DNA of 9,969 nucleotides from Actinomycetes bacterium. Lineage in GTDB: Bacteria > Actinomycetota > Actinomycetes > Streptosporangiales > Streptosporangiaceae. Location of the stretch: contig JAOPYP010000734.1 in NCBI GenBank assembly GCA_025964635.1, positions 1-9,969 on the forward strand. The letters run 5' to 3'. The notes beneath the pieces were generated by a model. That model had not been told where the DNA came from. It saw only the letters and a program-made list of their open reading frames with translations, and did no database searches. The first letter of the stretch is position 1, and every line of letters begins with the position of its first letter. Below, piece after piece: positions 1 to 5,580 of this stretch. The translations under genes were made by a program, and so were the position numbers.

Positions 1-2160
1 CGACGGACCCGTACCCGCCGCGGCGCCGTCGGCCCCGGCCGGGGCCGTGTCCCGGCCCGCGTTGTCCTGGCCGGCCTTCTCGGCCGGGTCGGCCGGCGGT
101 GCCGCCCGGGTGGCGGCCCGATCCTGCCGGGCCGCCTCCTCCGCCAGGCCCGGCAGATGGGTCCTGGCCGCGGCCGCCTCCTCGGCCTGGGCGACCTGGC
201 GGGCGTGCAGGACCTCCAGCCTGCTCTGCACGTCGAACGGGACGATGGTCGCGGCCGCGTGCGGGATCCGGCTCACCACGGCCGCGATCTTGTCGGCGGT
301 GCGGTCGTGCAGCAGCCGGCCCATCAGCGGCGAGTAGCTGCGCCGGGGCAGGACCACCGTGACCTGCACGCCCGGCTGCGCCGCCTCCGCGCTGACCAGT
401 TCGGCCGCGGCCCGGGTGATCCTCCGGTCGGCACAGTCGATGAAGTCCAGCACGACGTCCATGCCCGCCCGGGTCCACTCCTCCCGGAGCGCGTCGGCCT
501 GGGCCGTGTCGATGACGAAATGGACCGCCCGCAAGGTAGTGGGGCGCAGGCTGCGGGCGTACCGCAGGGCGGCGATGGTGGCCAGGTCGAAGCTGTCCAC
601 GAACACGAACACGGTCCGCCGCGTGTAGTTCGGCGCCGCGGGCGGCTTGGGCCGGTCGCTGATCCGCTCCAGAACCTGGGCTTCCATCCCGTACTCGCGG
701 TTGAGCCGGATGAGAGCCGGCACGCCGATCGCGAACAGGATCACGACCAGCCAGGCGCCCTCGGTGAACTTCACCACCACGAAGATCAGCACCACGATCA
801 GCGATATCAGGCCCGCGGAGAAGTTGATTACCAGCTTGCGCCGCCAGTGCGGTTCCTTGTGCGTCTGGTGGTACTTGGCCATGCCGAACCCGGCCAGGGT
901 AAACGCCGTGAACACGCCGATCGCGTAGAACGGCACCAGGCGGTTCACGTTGGCGCCGGCCCCGGCCAGGAGGGCGCAGGACAGCACGGCGAGCACGATA
1001 ATGCCGTTAGAGAAAACCAGGCGGTGCCCGCGCTTGGTCAGCCAGCGGGGCAGGAACGCGTCCTCGGCCACGAAGTTGGCCAGGAACGGGAAGCCGTTGA
1101 AGCTGGTATTACCCCCGGTGTACAAGATCAGCGCGGTGGCCGCCTGCACGACCACGAACAACACCTCGCCCACCCCGGTGCGCCCGAAGACGGCGTGGGC
1201 CTCCTGGGCGAGGACCGTCGGCACGCCGGTCTTGAACGGCGCGGCGTGGGTCGCGTGGGCCAGCCAGGAGATCCCGGCCACCAGGGAGCCCAGGATGATG
1301 CCCTCGGTGACCAGTACACGGCGGGCGTTGATGCCTTCGGGAGGCTTGAACGCGCTGACCGCGTTCGACACGGCCTCGATGCCGGTCAGCGACGACCCGC
1401 CGTTGGCGAACGCGCGCAGCAGCACGAAAACCATCCCGAACGCGATCAGGCCGCTGTAGGAATGGCCGCCCGTGTACTGCCCGGCCAGGGGGTAGCGGTA
1501 ATGCGGCAGCGAGCCGACAATCTCCCGGACCAGGCCGGTGACGATCATCAGGATGACGATGCCGGAGAACAGGTAGGTGGGCACCGCGAAGGCCCGGCTG
1601 GCCTCGCGGATGCCGCGCAGGTTGCCGTAGCACATCAAGATCACAATCGCGATCGAGATCACGGTGATCAGCCTGGGGTTGCCAATGGCGGGGATCGCCG
1701 AGGCTACCGCGGCCGTGCCCGCGGCCACCTGCACCGCGACCGTGACCACGTAGTCGATGAGCAGCGCGACCGCGGCGATCTGGGCCACCCTGGGCCCGAA
1801 GTTGTCCCGCGCGACCACGTAGGATCCCCCGGCCCTGGTGTACACGCTGACGACTTCGCGGTACGACAAGACCACCAGGGCCATGACAAAGAGGACAATG
1901 CCCGTCAGCGGCAGGATGAGGGTGAACGCGGTGATCGCCAGGCCGCCCTTGAGCAGCTCGATCAGGATCTCCTCAGTGCCATACGCCGAGGAGGAGATCC
2001 CGTCCGGGGCCAGCACGCCGAGCGCGGCCACGTTGGACAGCCGTTGCTCGCTGAGTTCCTCGTTGACCATCGGCGGGCCGAGCAGCCGCCGTTTCAGCGT
2101 GTAGCCCACGCCTTCCGGCAGGCTATCCCCCTGGCCGAGGAAGCCCACTGCCTTGCGCAT
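1..2160 (-). CDS. KimA-like APC-superfamily potassium permease (3' end outside window)
   Basis: An integral membrane permease of the amino acid-polyamine-organocation superfamily, closest by eye to B. subtilis KimA (YdaO), a proton-coupled K+ importer. 720 codons are open to the left edge with no stop, so the C-terminus is missing. About 12 hydrophobic segments lie between residues 45 and 485. The TM1 motif APDGISSSAYGTEEI (51-65) aligns with KimA's SSDALSSVAYGTEQI. D53, Y60, D136 (LLIDYVVTVAV) and E262 (GIEAVSNA) match residues I recall as K+-site or conserved positions in KimA. Residues 514-645 form an alpha/beta cytosolic domain of universal-stress-like character, followed by an Ala/Glu/Pro-rich tail. 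An in-frame stop lies at 2200-2202. ATG at 2160 is chosen, although its Shine-Dalgarno is weak; a TTG at 2166 is 8 nt from a GAAGGG and is an alternative. A generic amino acid permease cannot be excluded. Confidence 0.85.
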   Translation of the reverse strand, partial: MRKAVGFLGQGDSLPEGVGYTLKRRLLGPPMVNEELSEQRLSNVAALGVLAPDGISSSAYGTEEILIELLKGGLAITAFTLILPLTGIVLFVMALVVLSYREVVSVYTRAGGSYVVARDNFGPRVAQIAAVALLIDYVVTVAVQVAAGTAAVASAIPAIGNPRLITVISIAIVILMCYGNLRGIREASRAFAVPTYLFSGIVILMIVTGLVREIVGSLPHYRYPLAGQYTGGHSYSGLIAFGMVFVLLRAFANGGSSLTGIEAVSNAVSAFKPPEGINARRVLVTEGIILGSLVAGISWLAHATHAAPFKTGVPTVLAQEAHAVFGRTGVGEVLFVVVQAATALILYTGGNTSFNGFPFLANFVAEDAFLPRWLTKRGHRLVFSNGIIVLAVLSCALLAGAGANVNRLVPFYAIGVFTAFTLAGFGMAKYHQTHKEPHWRRKLVINFSAGLISLIVVLIFVVVKFTEGAWLVVILFAIGVPALIRLNREYGMEAQVLERISDRPKPPAAPNYTRRTVFVFVDSFDLATIAALRYARSLRPTTLRAVHFVIDTAQADALREEWTRAGMDVVLDFIDCADRRITRAAAELVSAEAAQPGVQVTVVLPRRSYSPLMGRLLHDRTADKIAAVVSRIPHAAATIVPFDVQSRLEVLHARQVAQAEEAAAARTHLPGLAEEAARQDRAATRAAPPADPAEKAGQDNAGRDTAPAGADGAAAGTGPS

Positions 2161-2220
2161 TGCCAACTGAGGTGCCCTTCGCTTTGCCTGACCTGGCCTT
2201 CATACCACCGGGTGGAACCA

Positions 2221-2237
2221 GCCCTGACCAACAGGGC
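2221..2237 (-). terminator. Hairpin GCCCTG-N5-CAGGGC, possible terminator or leader element
   Basis: A perfect 6-bp inverted repeat with a 5-nt loop lies 80 nt after the stop of the NRAMP-like gene and 60 nt before the KimA-like start. No T-run follows it on the minus strand, so it is not a classical intrinsic terminator. Actinobacterial terminators often lack a T-run, so it could end the upstream transcript. It could equally be a structural element in the leader of the KimA-like mRNA. Confidence 0.35.
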
Positions 2238-2263
2238 ATACGGCTGATACCCGCCCGGGATCC

Positions 2264-2277
2264 GGCCTAGCCAGGCC
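2264..2277 (-). repeat. Short inverted repeat GGCCT-N4-AGGCC
   Basis: A perfect 5-bp stem with a 4-nt loop lies between the NRAMP-like stop and the hairpin at 2221-2237. It may be the first of two tandem hairpins ending the upstream operon. A 5-bp stem in such GC-rich DNA can arise by chance. Confidence 0.25.
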
Positions 2278-2316
2278 TTAACGCAGCCTTAGCGGCCCGG
2301 GCTTCGTGCGGCGGCG

Positions 2317-3681
2317 TCAAGCGAGGCCGAGGAAACCCAGCACTGTCGTGCCCAGCAGCAGCAGGCTCATGGCCGAGATGGCGACCACGCAGACGGTGGC
2401 CGCGACGCGGAACACGGGGCCGTTCGCGGCCCGGCCCAGCACGCTGCGCCGGTTGGTCAGGATGAGGATGTAGACCAGGATGACCGGGGTGACGATGCCC
2501 TGGAGCACCTGGGTGCCGATCAGCAGCGTGATCAGGTTGATCGGGGTCAGGGCCAGCGCGGCGCCGATGATCACCTGCACCGTGAACAGGCCCAGGAACA
2601 GCCGGGCCTCGGTGAAGCGGCGGGAGATCGAGCGCTCCACCCCGACCGCCTCGCTGATCGCGTAGGCGCTGGACAGCGGGACCACCGCGCCGGCCAGCGC
2701 GGAGGCGCCGATCAGGCCGAACGCGAACAGCAGCTCGGCCGCGGGGCCGGCCACCGGGCGCAGCGCCTGGGCGGCCTCCTTGGCTGAGGTGAGCGGACCG
2801 CGCCCGCCGATGGCCGCCGCGGTGGCGATGATGATGGTGATCGAGATGATGCAGGCGAACAGGGCGCCGGAGATGGCGTCGATCCGGGCCCGCGGGTAGT
2901 CGTCCGCGTCGGCGCCCTTGTCCACCACGCCCGCCGCCGCGTACAGCTGCATGTACGGGCTGACCGTGGTGCCGATCAGGGCCACGCCCAGCAGCAGGAA
3001 GCTCTTCGTGTACAGGAAGTGCGGGATGACCAGGTTGGTGCCGACCTGGGCCCAGTCCGGATGGCCCAGGATGGCGGCGATCGGATAGGCGAGGAACGCC
3101 AGCGACAGGATCAGGAAGATCCGCTCCGCGTACCGGTAGGAGCCGAACACCACGAGGGCCCAGATAGCGACCGCGGCGATGGGAATGATCACGTACCGGC
3201 TCACGCCGAGCAGCTGGAACGCCGCACCGATCCCGGCGAACTCTGACACCACCAGCCCGGTGTTGGCCAGCAGCACGCAGAACAGCGCCACCCCGGTCAG
3301 CCGCAGGCTGAACTCCTCCCGGATCAGCGCGGCCAGGCCCTTGCCGGTGTGGGTGCCCAGCCGGACCGCCATCTCCTGCACCAGCACCAGCGCGAACGTC
3401 ACCAGCACCATGAAGAACAAGGTCCGGTAGACGAACTGCGACCCGGCCGACGCGTACGTGGCGATCCCGGCCGCATCGTTGCCGGCGTTGGCGGCGACCA
3501 CGCCCGGTCCGGCAATGGCCAGGAGCATCCAGATCCGGCCCCGGCGGGACCGGATCAGCCGGACCCCGCCCGCCCGGACCCGGGTCAGCGAGGTCATCCC
3601 GCCGCGCACCCGGGGACGAGGCGAGCCCAGGTCGGCCGGTGAGCCCGGCTCGGTGGAGGGGTCCTGCTCGCGGGTACTCAT
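2317..3681 (-). CDS. NRAMP/SLC11-family divalent metal transporter, atypical metal site (copy 1)
   Basis: A 454-residue polytopic membrane protein of NRAMP (SLC11) type, with about 11 hydrophobic segments after a charged 50-residue N-terminal tail. TM1 starts with the family's GPG (58-60). The canonical metal-binding DPGN is replaced by D69-A-A-G72. In TM6 the canonical MPH becomes S241-P-Y243, so the soft Met ligand is lost. NRAMP-related Mg2+ transporters are known to lack the Met ligand, so Mg2+ or another hard divalent ion is more likely than Fe2+/Mn2+; this is inference. ATG at 3681 is preceded by GGGGA with a 6-nt spacer. The gene starts 19 bp after the stop of the MgtE_N/CBS gene, so the two are very probably cotranscribed. 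Family call is firm; substrate is not. Confidence 0.88.
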   Translation of the reverse strand: MSTREQDPSTEPGSPADLGSPRPRVRGGMTSLTRVRAGGVRLIRSRRGRIWMLLAIAGPGVVAANAGNDAAGIATYASAGSQFVYRTLFFMVLVTFALVLVQEMAVRLGTHTGKGLAALIREEFSLRLTGVALFCVLLANTGLVVSEFAGIGAAFQLLGVSRYVIIPIAAVAIWALVVFGSYRYAERIFLILSLAFLAYPIAAILGHPDWAQVGTNLVIPHFLYTKSFLLLGVALIGTTVSPYMQLYAAAGVVDKGADADDYPRARIDAISGALFACIISITIIIATAAAIGGRGPLTSAKEAAQALRPVAGPAAELLFAFGLIGASALAGAVVPLSSAYAISEAVGVERSISRRFTEARLFLGLFTVQVIIGAALALTPINLITLLIGTQVLQGIVTPVILVYILILTNRRSVLGRAANGPVFRVAATVCVVAISAMSLLLLGTTVLGFLGLA

Positions 3682-3700
3682 GCTCGTTCCCCGGGCGGCC

Positions 3701-5083
3701 TCACTGGAGCAGCCTGGGGAAGTGCAGCCGCCCGTGCCCCGGCACCAGGGCGTCGAGCACGTCGTCGGACAGGATGCGCCCCAGCGGGCGGCCGTCGTCG
3801 TCCACCACCAGGAGCGACGAGCGGCGTGACTCGACCAGCTCGGTGGCCACCGTGTCGAGGTCGTCTTCCGGACGCAGGGTCATCAGCGTGCCGCCGGTGC
3901 TGATCAGGTCGCCGAGGCGCTGGCTGCCGTCGCTGACCAGCAGGTCGAAGGCGGAGACGTCACCCAGCAGCCGCCCGTCGTCATCGAGCACGGCCACCGA
4001 GTCGATCTCGGTCCGGTGCAGGGCCTGCTCGGCCAGCCGCTGGCTGACCTGGGCCACGGTCTCGTCCGGCGAGGCGCAGGCGAGGACGGTGGTCATGATC
4101 CCGGCCGCCTCGTCCCCCGGGTAGCCGAGCAGCCGGGTCAGCTCCCGCTGGACCTGCTGCGGCATCCGGGCCAGCAGCACGCTCCGCTCCTCATCGGACA
4201 GGTCACGCAGCGCGTCCACCGCCTCGTCCGGTTCCATCCTGGCGATCAGCTCGGCGGCCTGATCCGGCTCGACCTCGCGCAGCAGCGCGGTCAGTTCCTG
4301 CGGTTCCATCTCTTCCAGCGCGTCCGCGGCCAGGTCGTGGCCCAGGCTGTCGATGACTTCCTGCCGGCCCGGCCGGCCCAGGCCCTCGAGCACGTCGGCC
4401 AGCTCGGCGGGCCGCAGCTTGCGCAGCGCGTTGTGCGGGGTGCGCAGCTTCACCGCGGCCGGAGCCTCGGCCGAGTCCGCGCCGAACGACTCGATCGCCG
4501 CCCAGTCGATCACCCGGTCCGGGGTCGGATGCCAGCGGAACCGCCAGGGGCCCAGCCTGCGCAGCAGGGTCTGCAGGCTGACGTCCACGCCCACCAGGTG
4601 GATGGGGTCACCCACCTGGGCCAGGTACAGGTCCGCGGCCCGGATCACCTGGATCTCGTCGGTGTCCACGAGCTGATGGTCCAGGATGTCCCGGGCCAGC
4701 AGGACTTCCCCCTCACGCCGCTCGAACTCACGCAGGTCCAGCCGGGCGGTGCGCAGGGTGACGGACCGGCGGTGCAGCCGGTCGATGGCCGAGGCGTCGA
4801 GGAAGGCCCGCCGCCGCCCGACCCGCATGACGACGCCGGTGACGAGCGGGTACGTCTCGCCGCCGTGCACCTTGGCCAGCAGGTCTGCTACCTGGCCCAC
4901 CTCATCGCCGGCCTGGTTGAGCACCGGGCGGCCGATGAGCCCGGCCAGGGATACGATGTCCTGCCTGAGCTGGCGGGAGGTGATGGTTCGCTCAGAGGGC
5001 TGCATCAGGCGGCGGGCCAGCGGTGTGTGGTCACGCCGCCGCCGGGCGGAATCGCGGTAATTGAGGAAGAACCGATCGGACAC
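3701..5083 (-). CDS. PRC-barrel / MgtE N-terminal domain / CBS-pair protein (copy 1)
   Basis: A 460-residue soluble protein with no membrane segment. Numbered from GTG at 5083: a PRC-barrel-like region at about 47-172 (GRPVLNQAGDEVGQVADLLA, then a second half with EFERREGEVLLARDIL); an MgtE N-terminal helical superhelix at about 222-323 (LRPAELADVLEGL, MEPDEAVDAL, LLARMP); and a CBS pair at about 327-449, opening with the MgtE-like DEAAGIMTT. In MgtE channels the same N and CBS domains sense Mg2+ and gate the pore. Here the pore domain is absent and an NRAMP-type gene follows 19 bp downstream. A longer reading from ATG at 5182 is possible, but GTG at 5083 has AGGAGG with a 5-nt spacer, and the extra 33 residues are low-complexity. 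Regulation of the neighbouring transporter is inferred. Confidence 0.87.
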   Translation of the reverse strand: MSDRFFLNYRDSARRRRDHTPLARRLMQPSERTITSRQLRQDIVSLAGLIGRPVLNQAGDEVGQVADLLAKVHGGETYPLVTGVVMRVGRRRAFLDASAIDRLHRRSVTLRTARLDLREFERREGEVLLARDILDHQLVDTDEIQVIRAADLYLAQVGDPIHLVGVDVSLQTLLRRLGPWRFRWHPTPDRVIDWAAIESFGADSAEAPAAVKLRTPHNALRKLRPAELADVLEGLGRPGRQEVIDSLGHDLAADALEEMEPQELTALLREVEPDQAAELIARMEPDEAVDALRDLSDEERSVLLARMPQQVQRELTRLLGYPGDEAAGIMTTVLACASPDETVAQVSQRLAEQALHRTEIDSVAVLDDDGRLLGDVSAFDLLVSDGSQRLGDLISTGGTLMTLRPEDDLDTVATELVESRRSSLLVVDDDGRPLGRILSDDVLDALVPGHGRLHFPRLLQ

Positions 5084-5088
5084 AGCAG

Positions 5089-5094
5089 CCTCCT
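5089..5094 (-). promoter_or_regulatory. Shine-Dalgarno AGGAGG deciding the GTG start at 5083
   Basis: AGGAGG lies 5 nt before GTG at 5083 on the minus strand. No comparable site precedes the upstream ATG at 5182, so this fixes the start of the minus-strand MgtE_N/CBS gene. Confidence 0.8.
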
Positions 5095-5095
5095 G

Positions 5096-5120
5096 GGCCC
5101 GTCGGCTCGGCCCGTCGGCT
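5096..5120. repeat. 12-bp tandem direct repeat ggcccgtcggct
   Basis: Two exact copies (5096-5107 and 5109-5120) are separated by one base, giving a 13-bp period. They lie directly upstream of the Shine-Dalgarno of the minus-strand MgtE_N/CBS gene and abut the stop of the candidate leader ORF. They could be a regulator site or simple slippage duplication. Confidence 0.6.
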
Positions 5121-5247
5121 AGGGGGTTCGCCCCAGCCGTGGATGGCCGGCGAGCGGTAGGTGGGATCGGGAGGAGGGCCACCCGGCGACCCAGCCCGTC
5201 GCGCTGGCCGTGATCGCCGGGGGTGTACTGGAAGGATCGCCGAGCAC
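5119..5247 (-). CDS. Candidate 42-residue leader ORF upstream of the MgtE_N/CBS gene
   Basis: An unrecognised small ORF running from GTG at 5247 to TAG at 5119, ending 35 nt before the GTG of the MgtE_N/CBS gene. Its support is a full 9-nt anti-Shine-Dalgarno match (AGGAGGTGA, 5253-5261), 8 nt from the GTG counted from AGGAGG. The peptide begins MLGDPSSTPPAITAS and has no clear domain or membrane segment. An in-frame ATG at 5265 would add MEEVTA, but the ribosome site lies inside that extension. Early Asp-Pro and Pro-Pro residues recall the acidic/proline-rich MgtL-type leader peptides that sense Mg2+ by destabilising ribosomes; that parallel is speculative. It could be a chance open frame in GC-rich DNA. 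Confidence 0.35.
   Translation of the reverse strand: MLGDPSSTPPAITASATGWVAGWPSSRSHLPLAGHPRLGRTP
5123..5134 (-). promoter_or_regulatory. Hairpin GGGG-CGAA-CCCC at the end of the leader ORF
   Basis: On the minus strand this is a perfect 4-bp GC stem with a CGAA loop, one base before the leader ORF's TAG stop and about 40 nt before the MgtE_N/CBS start. A ribosome finishing the leader ORF would melt it, so it could be an attenuation element. Without leader translation evidence it is only a candidate. Confidence 0.3.
5182..5221 (-). promoter_or_regulatory. Nested stem-loop in the 5' leader of the MgtE_N/CBS gene
   Basis: Perfect 8-bp arms CCCGGCGA (5182-5189) and TCGCCGGG (5214-5221) enclose an inner CCAGC/GCTGG stem (5191-5195 with 5203-5207). 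The paired bases fit an RNA element in the minus-strand leader, 100-140 nt before the GTG start. I could not match it to M-box, ydaO or yybP-ykoY riboswitch cores. It overlaps the candidate leader ORF. Confidence 0.4.
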
Positions 5248-5252
5248 GGCCG

Positions 5253-5261
5253 TCACCTCCT
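5253..5261 (-). promoter_or_regulatory. Full-length Shine-Dalgarno AGGAGGTGA of the leader ORF
   Basis: Nine bases fully complementary to the 16S rRNA 3' end lie on the minus strand, 8 nt (from AGGAGG) before GTG at 5247. It is the best ribosome-binding match noticed in the window, yet no annotated gene uses it except the candidate leader ORF. Confidence 0.5.
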
Positions 5262-5273
5262 CCATTCGGCTGC

Positions 5274-5310
5274 GGTAAGCCTGGCTGTACGCCACCCCCG
5301 TGACCTTACC
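5274..5310. repeat. Inverted repeat GGTAAG-N25-CTTACC with inner TGGC/GCCA stem
   Basis: GGTAAG (5274-5279) and CTTACC (5305-5310) enclose a smaller hairpin, TGGC-TGTAC-GCCA (5282-5294). On the minus strand TAAGGT at 5304-5309 resembles a -10 box, but I found no good -35 at 16-19 bp, so a promoter there is only a possibility. The repeat could be an operator, or an RNA structure if transcription starts upstream. Confidence 0.3.
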
Positions 5311-5320
5311 CCGGACCGGG

Positions 5321-5399
5321 CCGGTTATCGGAATCTCGGCCGGCTGTCGCGATCCCGGGTCCGGTCATCGCGATCCCGGGTCCGGTCATCGCGATCCCG
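5321..5399. repeat. Four-copy tandem operator-like array, core ccggtcatcgcgatcccg
   Basis: Four copies of an 18-bp core start at 5321, 5340, 5361 and 5382. The last two are exact and part of a 21-bp repeat unit; the copy at 5340 matches 15 of 18 bases and the copy at 5321 matches 14 of 18. The exact copies contain the 8-bp palindrome ATCGCGAT at 5367-5374 and 5388-5395. Spacings of 19, 21 and 21 bp are about two helical turns, so bound proteins would sit on nearly the same DNA face. The position between two divergent paralogous operons suggests a shared regulator-binding array, though no regulator gene is in the window. Confidence 0.7.
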
Positions 5400-5434
5400 C
5401 CGCGGGCTCCGGCGTCCCGCCCTTTACCGGCGGC

Positions 5435-5462
5435 TTGCCACCTGTTCACCGCCCCTGATCTT
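5435..5462 (+). promoter_or_regulatory. Weak sigma70-like promoter candidate for the plus-strand operon
   Basis: TTGCCA (5435-5440, five of six consensus bases) is followed after 16 bp by GATCTT (5457-5462, three of six). It lies 36 bp beyond the repeat array and about 120 bp before the ATG at 5581. The -10 is poor, so this is a suggestion only. Confidence 0.2.
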
Positions 5463-5463
5463 T

Positions 5464-5477
5464 CCCCGCGGGCGGGG
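5464..5477. repeat. Inverted repeat CCCCG-CGGG-CGGGG
   Basis: A perfect 5-bp GC stem with a 4-nt loop lies just after the weak promoter candidate and before the plus-strand MgtE_N/CBS gene. No T-run follows on either strand. It may be part of the mRNA leader or chance GC-rich symmetry. Confidence 0.2.
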
Positions 5478-5495
5478 TCGGGAAGACTAGGCGGT

Positions 5496-5507
5496 ATCGC
5501 CCGCGAT
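5496..5507. promoter_or_regulatory. Palindrome ATCGC-CC-GCGAT, possible extra operator
   Basis: A perfect 5-bp palindrome with a CC centre uses the ATCGC/GCGAT half-sites also found in the ATCGCGAT core of the upstream array. It sits 74 bp before the ATG at 5581. The shared half-site suggests the same regulator might bind, but the 2-bp insertion changes the spacing, so this is tentative. Confidence 0.3.
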
Positions 5508-5564
5508 CGGCGGCAGACGGCTTCCCGGGCCCGGCCGCGGCCCAGCCCGGCCGATCGTGTGCCG

Positions 5565-5570
5565 AGGGGA
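5565..5570 (+). promoter_or_regulatory. Shine-Dalgarno AGGGGA deciding the ATG start at 5581
   Basis: AGGGGA lies 10 nt before ATG at 5581. It is only 1 nt from the in-frame ATG at 5572 and downstream of the in-frame GTG at 5557, so 5581 is the best start of the plus-strand MgtE_N/CBS gene. Confidence 0.65.
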
Positions 5571-5580
5571 GATGCCCTGC

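Larger units (their letters stand above)
2161..2316. other. Intergenic region between NRAMP-like and KimA-like genes
   Basis: This 156-bp gap separates two genes on the minus strand. It holds two short inverted repeats (annotated separately) and no convincing ORF. I looked for a c-di-AMP (ydaO-type) riboswitch, since KimA genes in Firmicutes carry one, and saw no recognisable conserved core. No good sigma70-like promoter was evident. Whether the KimA-like gene is read through from the upstream operon or has its own promoter is open. Confidence 0.5.

Noticed and set aside
157..2247. Plus-strand open frame of 696 codons opposite the KimA-like gene
   Set aside because: Its translation is a His/Asp/Gln/Arg-rich low-complexity string typical of the antisense of a GC-rich gene. 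The opposite strand encodes a complete, recognisable permease.
4016..5122. Plus-strand open frame of 368 codons opposite the minus-strand MgtE_N/CBS gene
   Set aside because: Shadow of a gene with recognisable PRC, MgtE_N and CBS domains; no ribosome site or domain of its own.
5084..5182. N-terminal extension of the minus-strand MgtE_N/CBS protein from ATG at 5182
   Set aside because: The extra 33 residues are low-complexity and lack a good ribosome site, while GTG at 5083 has AGGAGG with a 5-nt spacer.
5084..5345. M-box, yybP-ykoY or ydaO riboswitch upstream of the MgtE_N/CBS gene
   Set aside because: Searched by eye because of the Mg2+/Mn2+/K+ context. None of the conserved cores was recognisable, so only unnamed hairpins are reported; a covariance search would decide.
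5321..5399. CRISPR array
   Set aside because: The repeats are contiguous 19-21-bp tandem units without unique spacers, and no cas genes are present.
5161..5490. Plus-strand 109-codon frame across the intergenic region
   Set aside because: It spans the repeat array and yields Arg/Ser-rich repeats (SRSRVRSS); no ribosome site or domain, so treated as chance.
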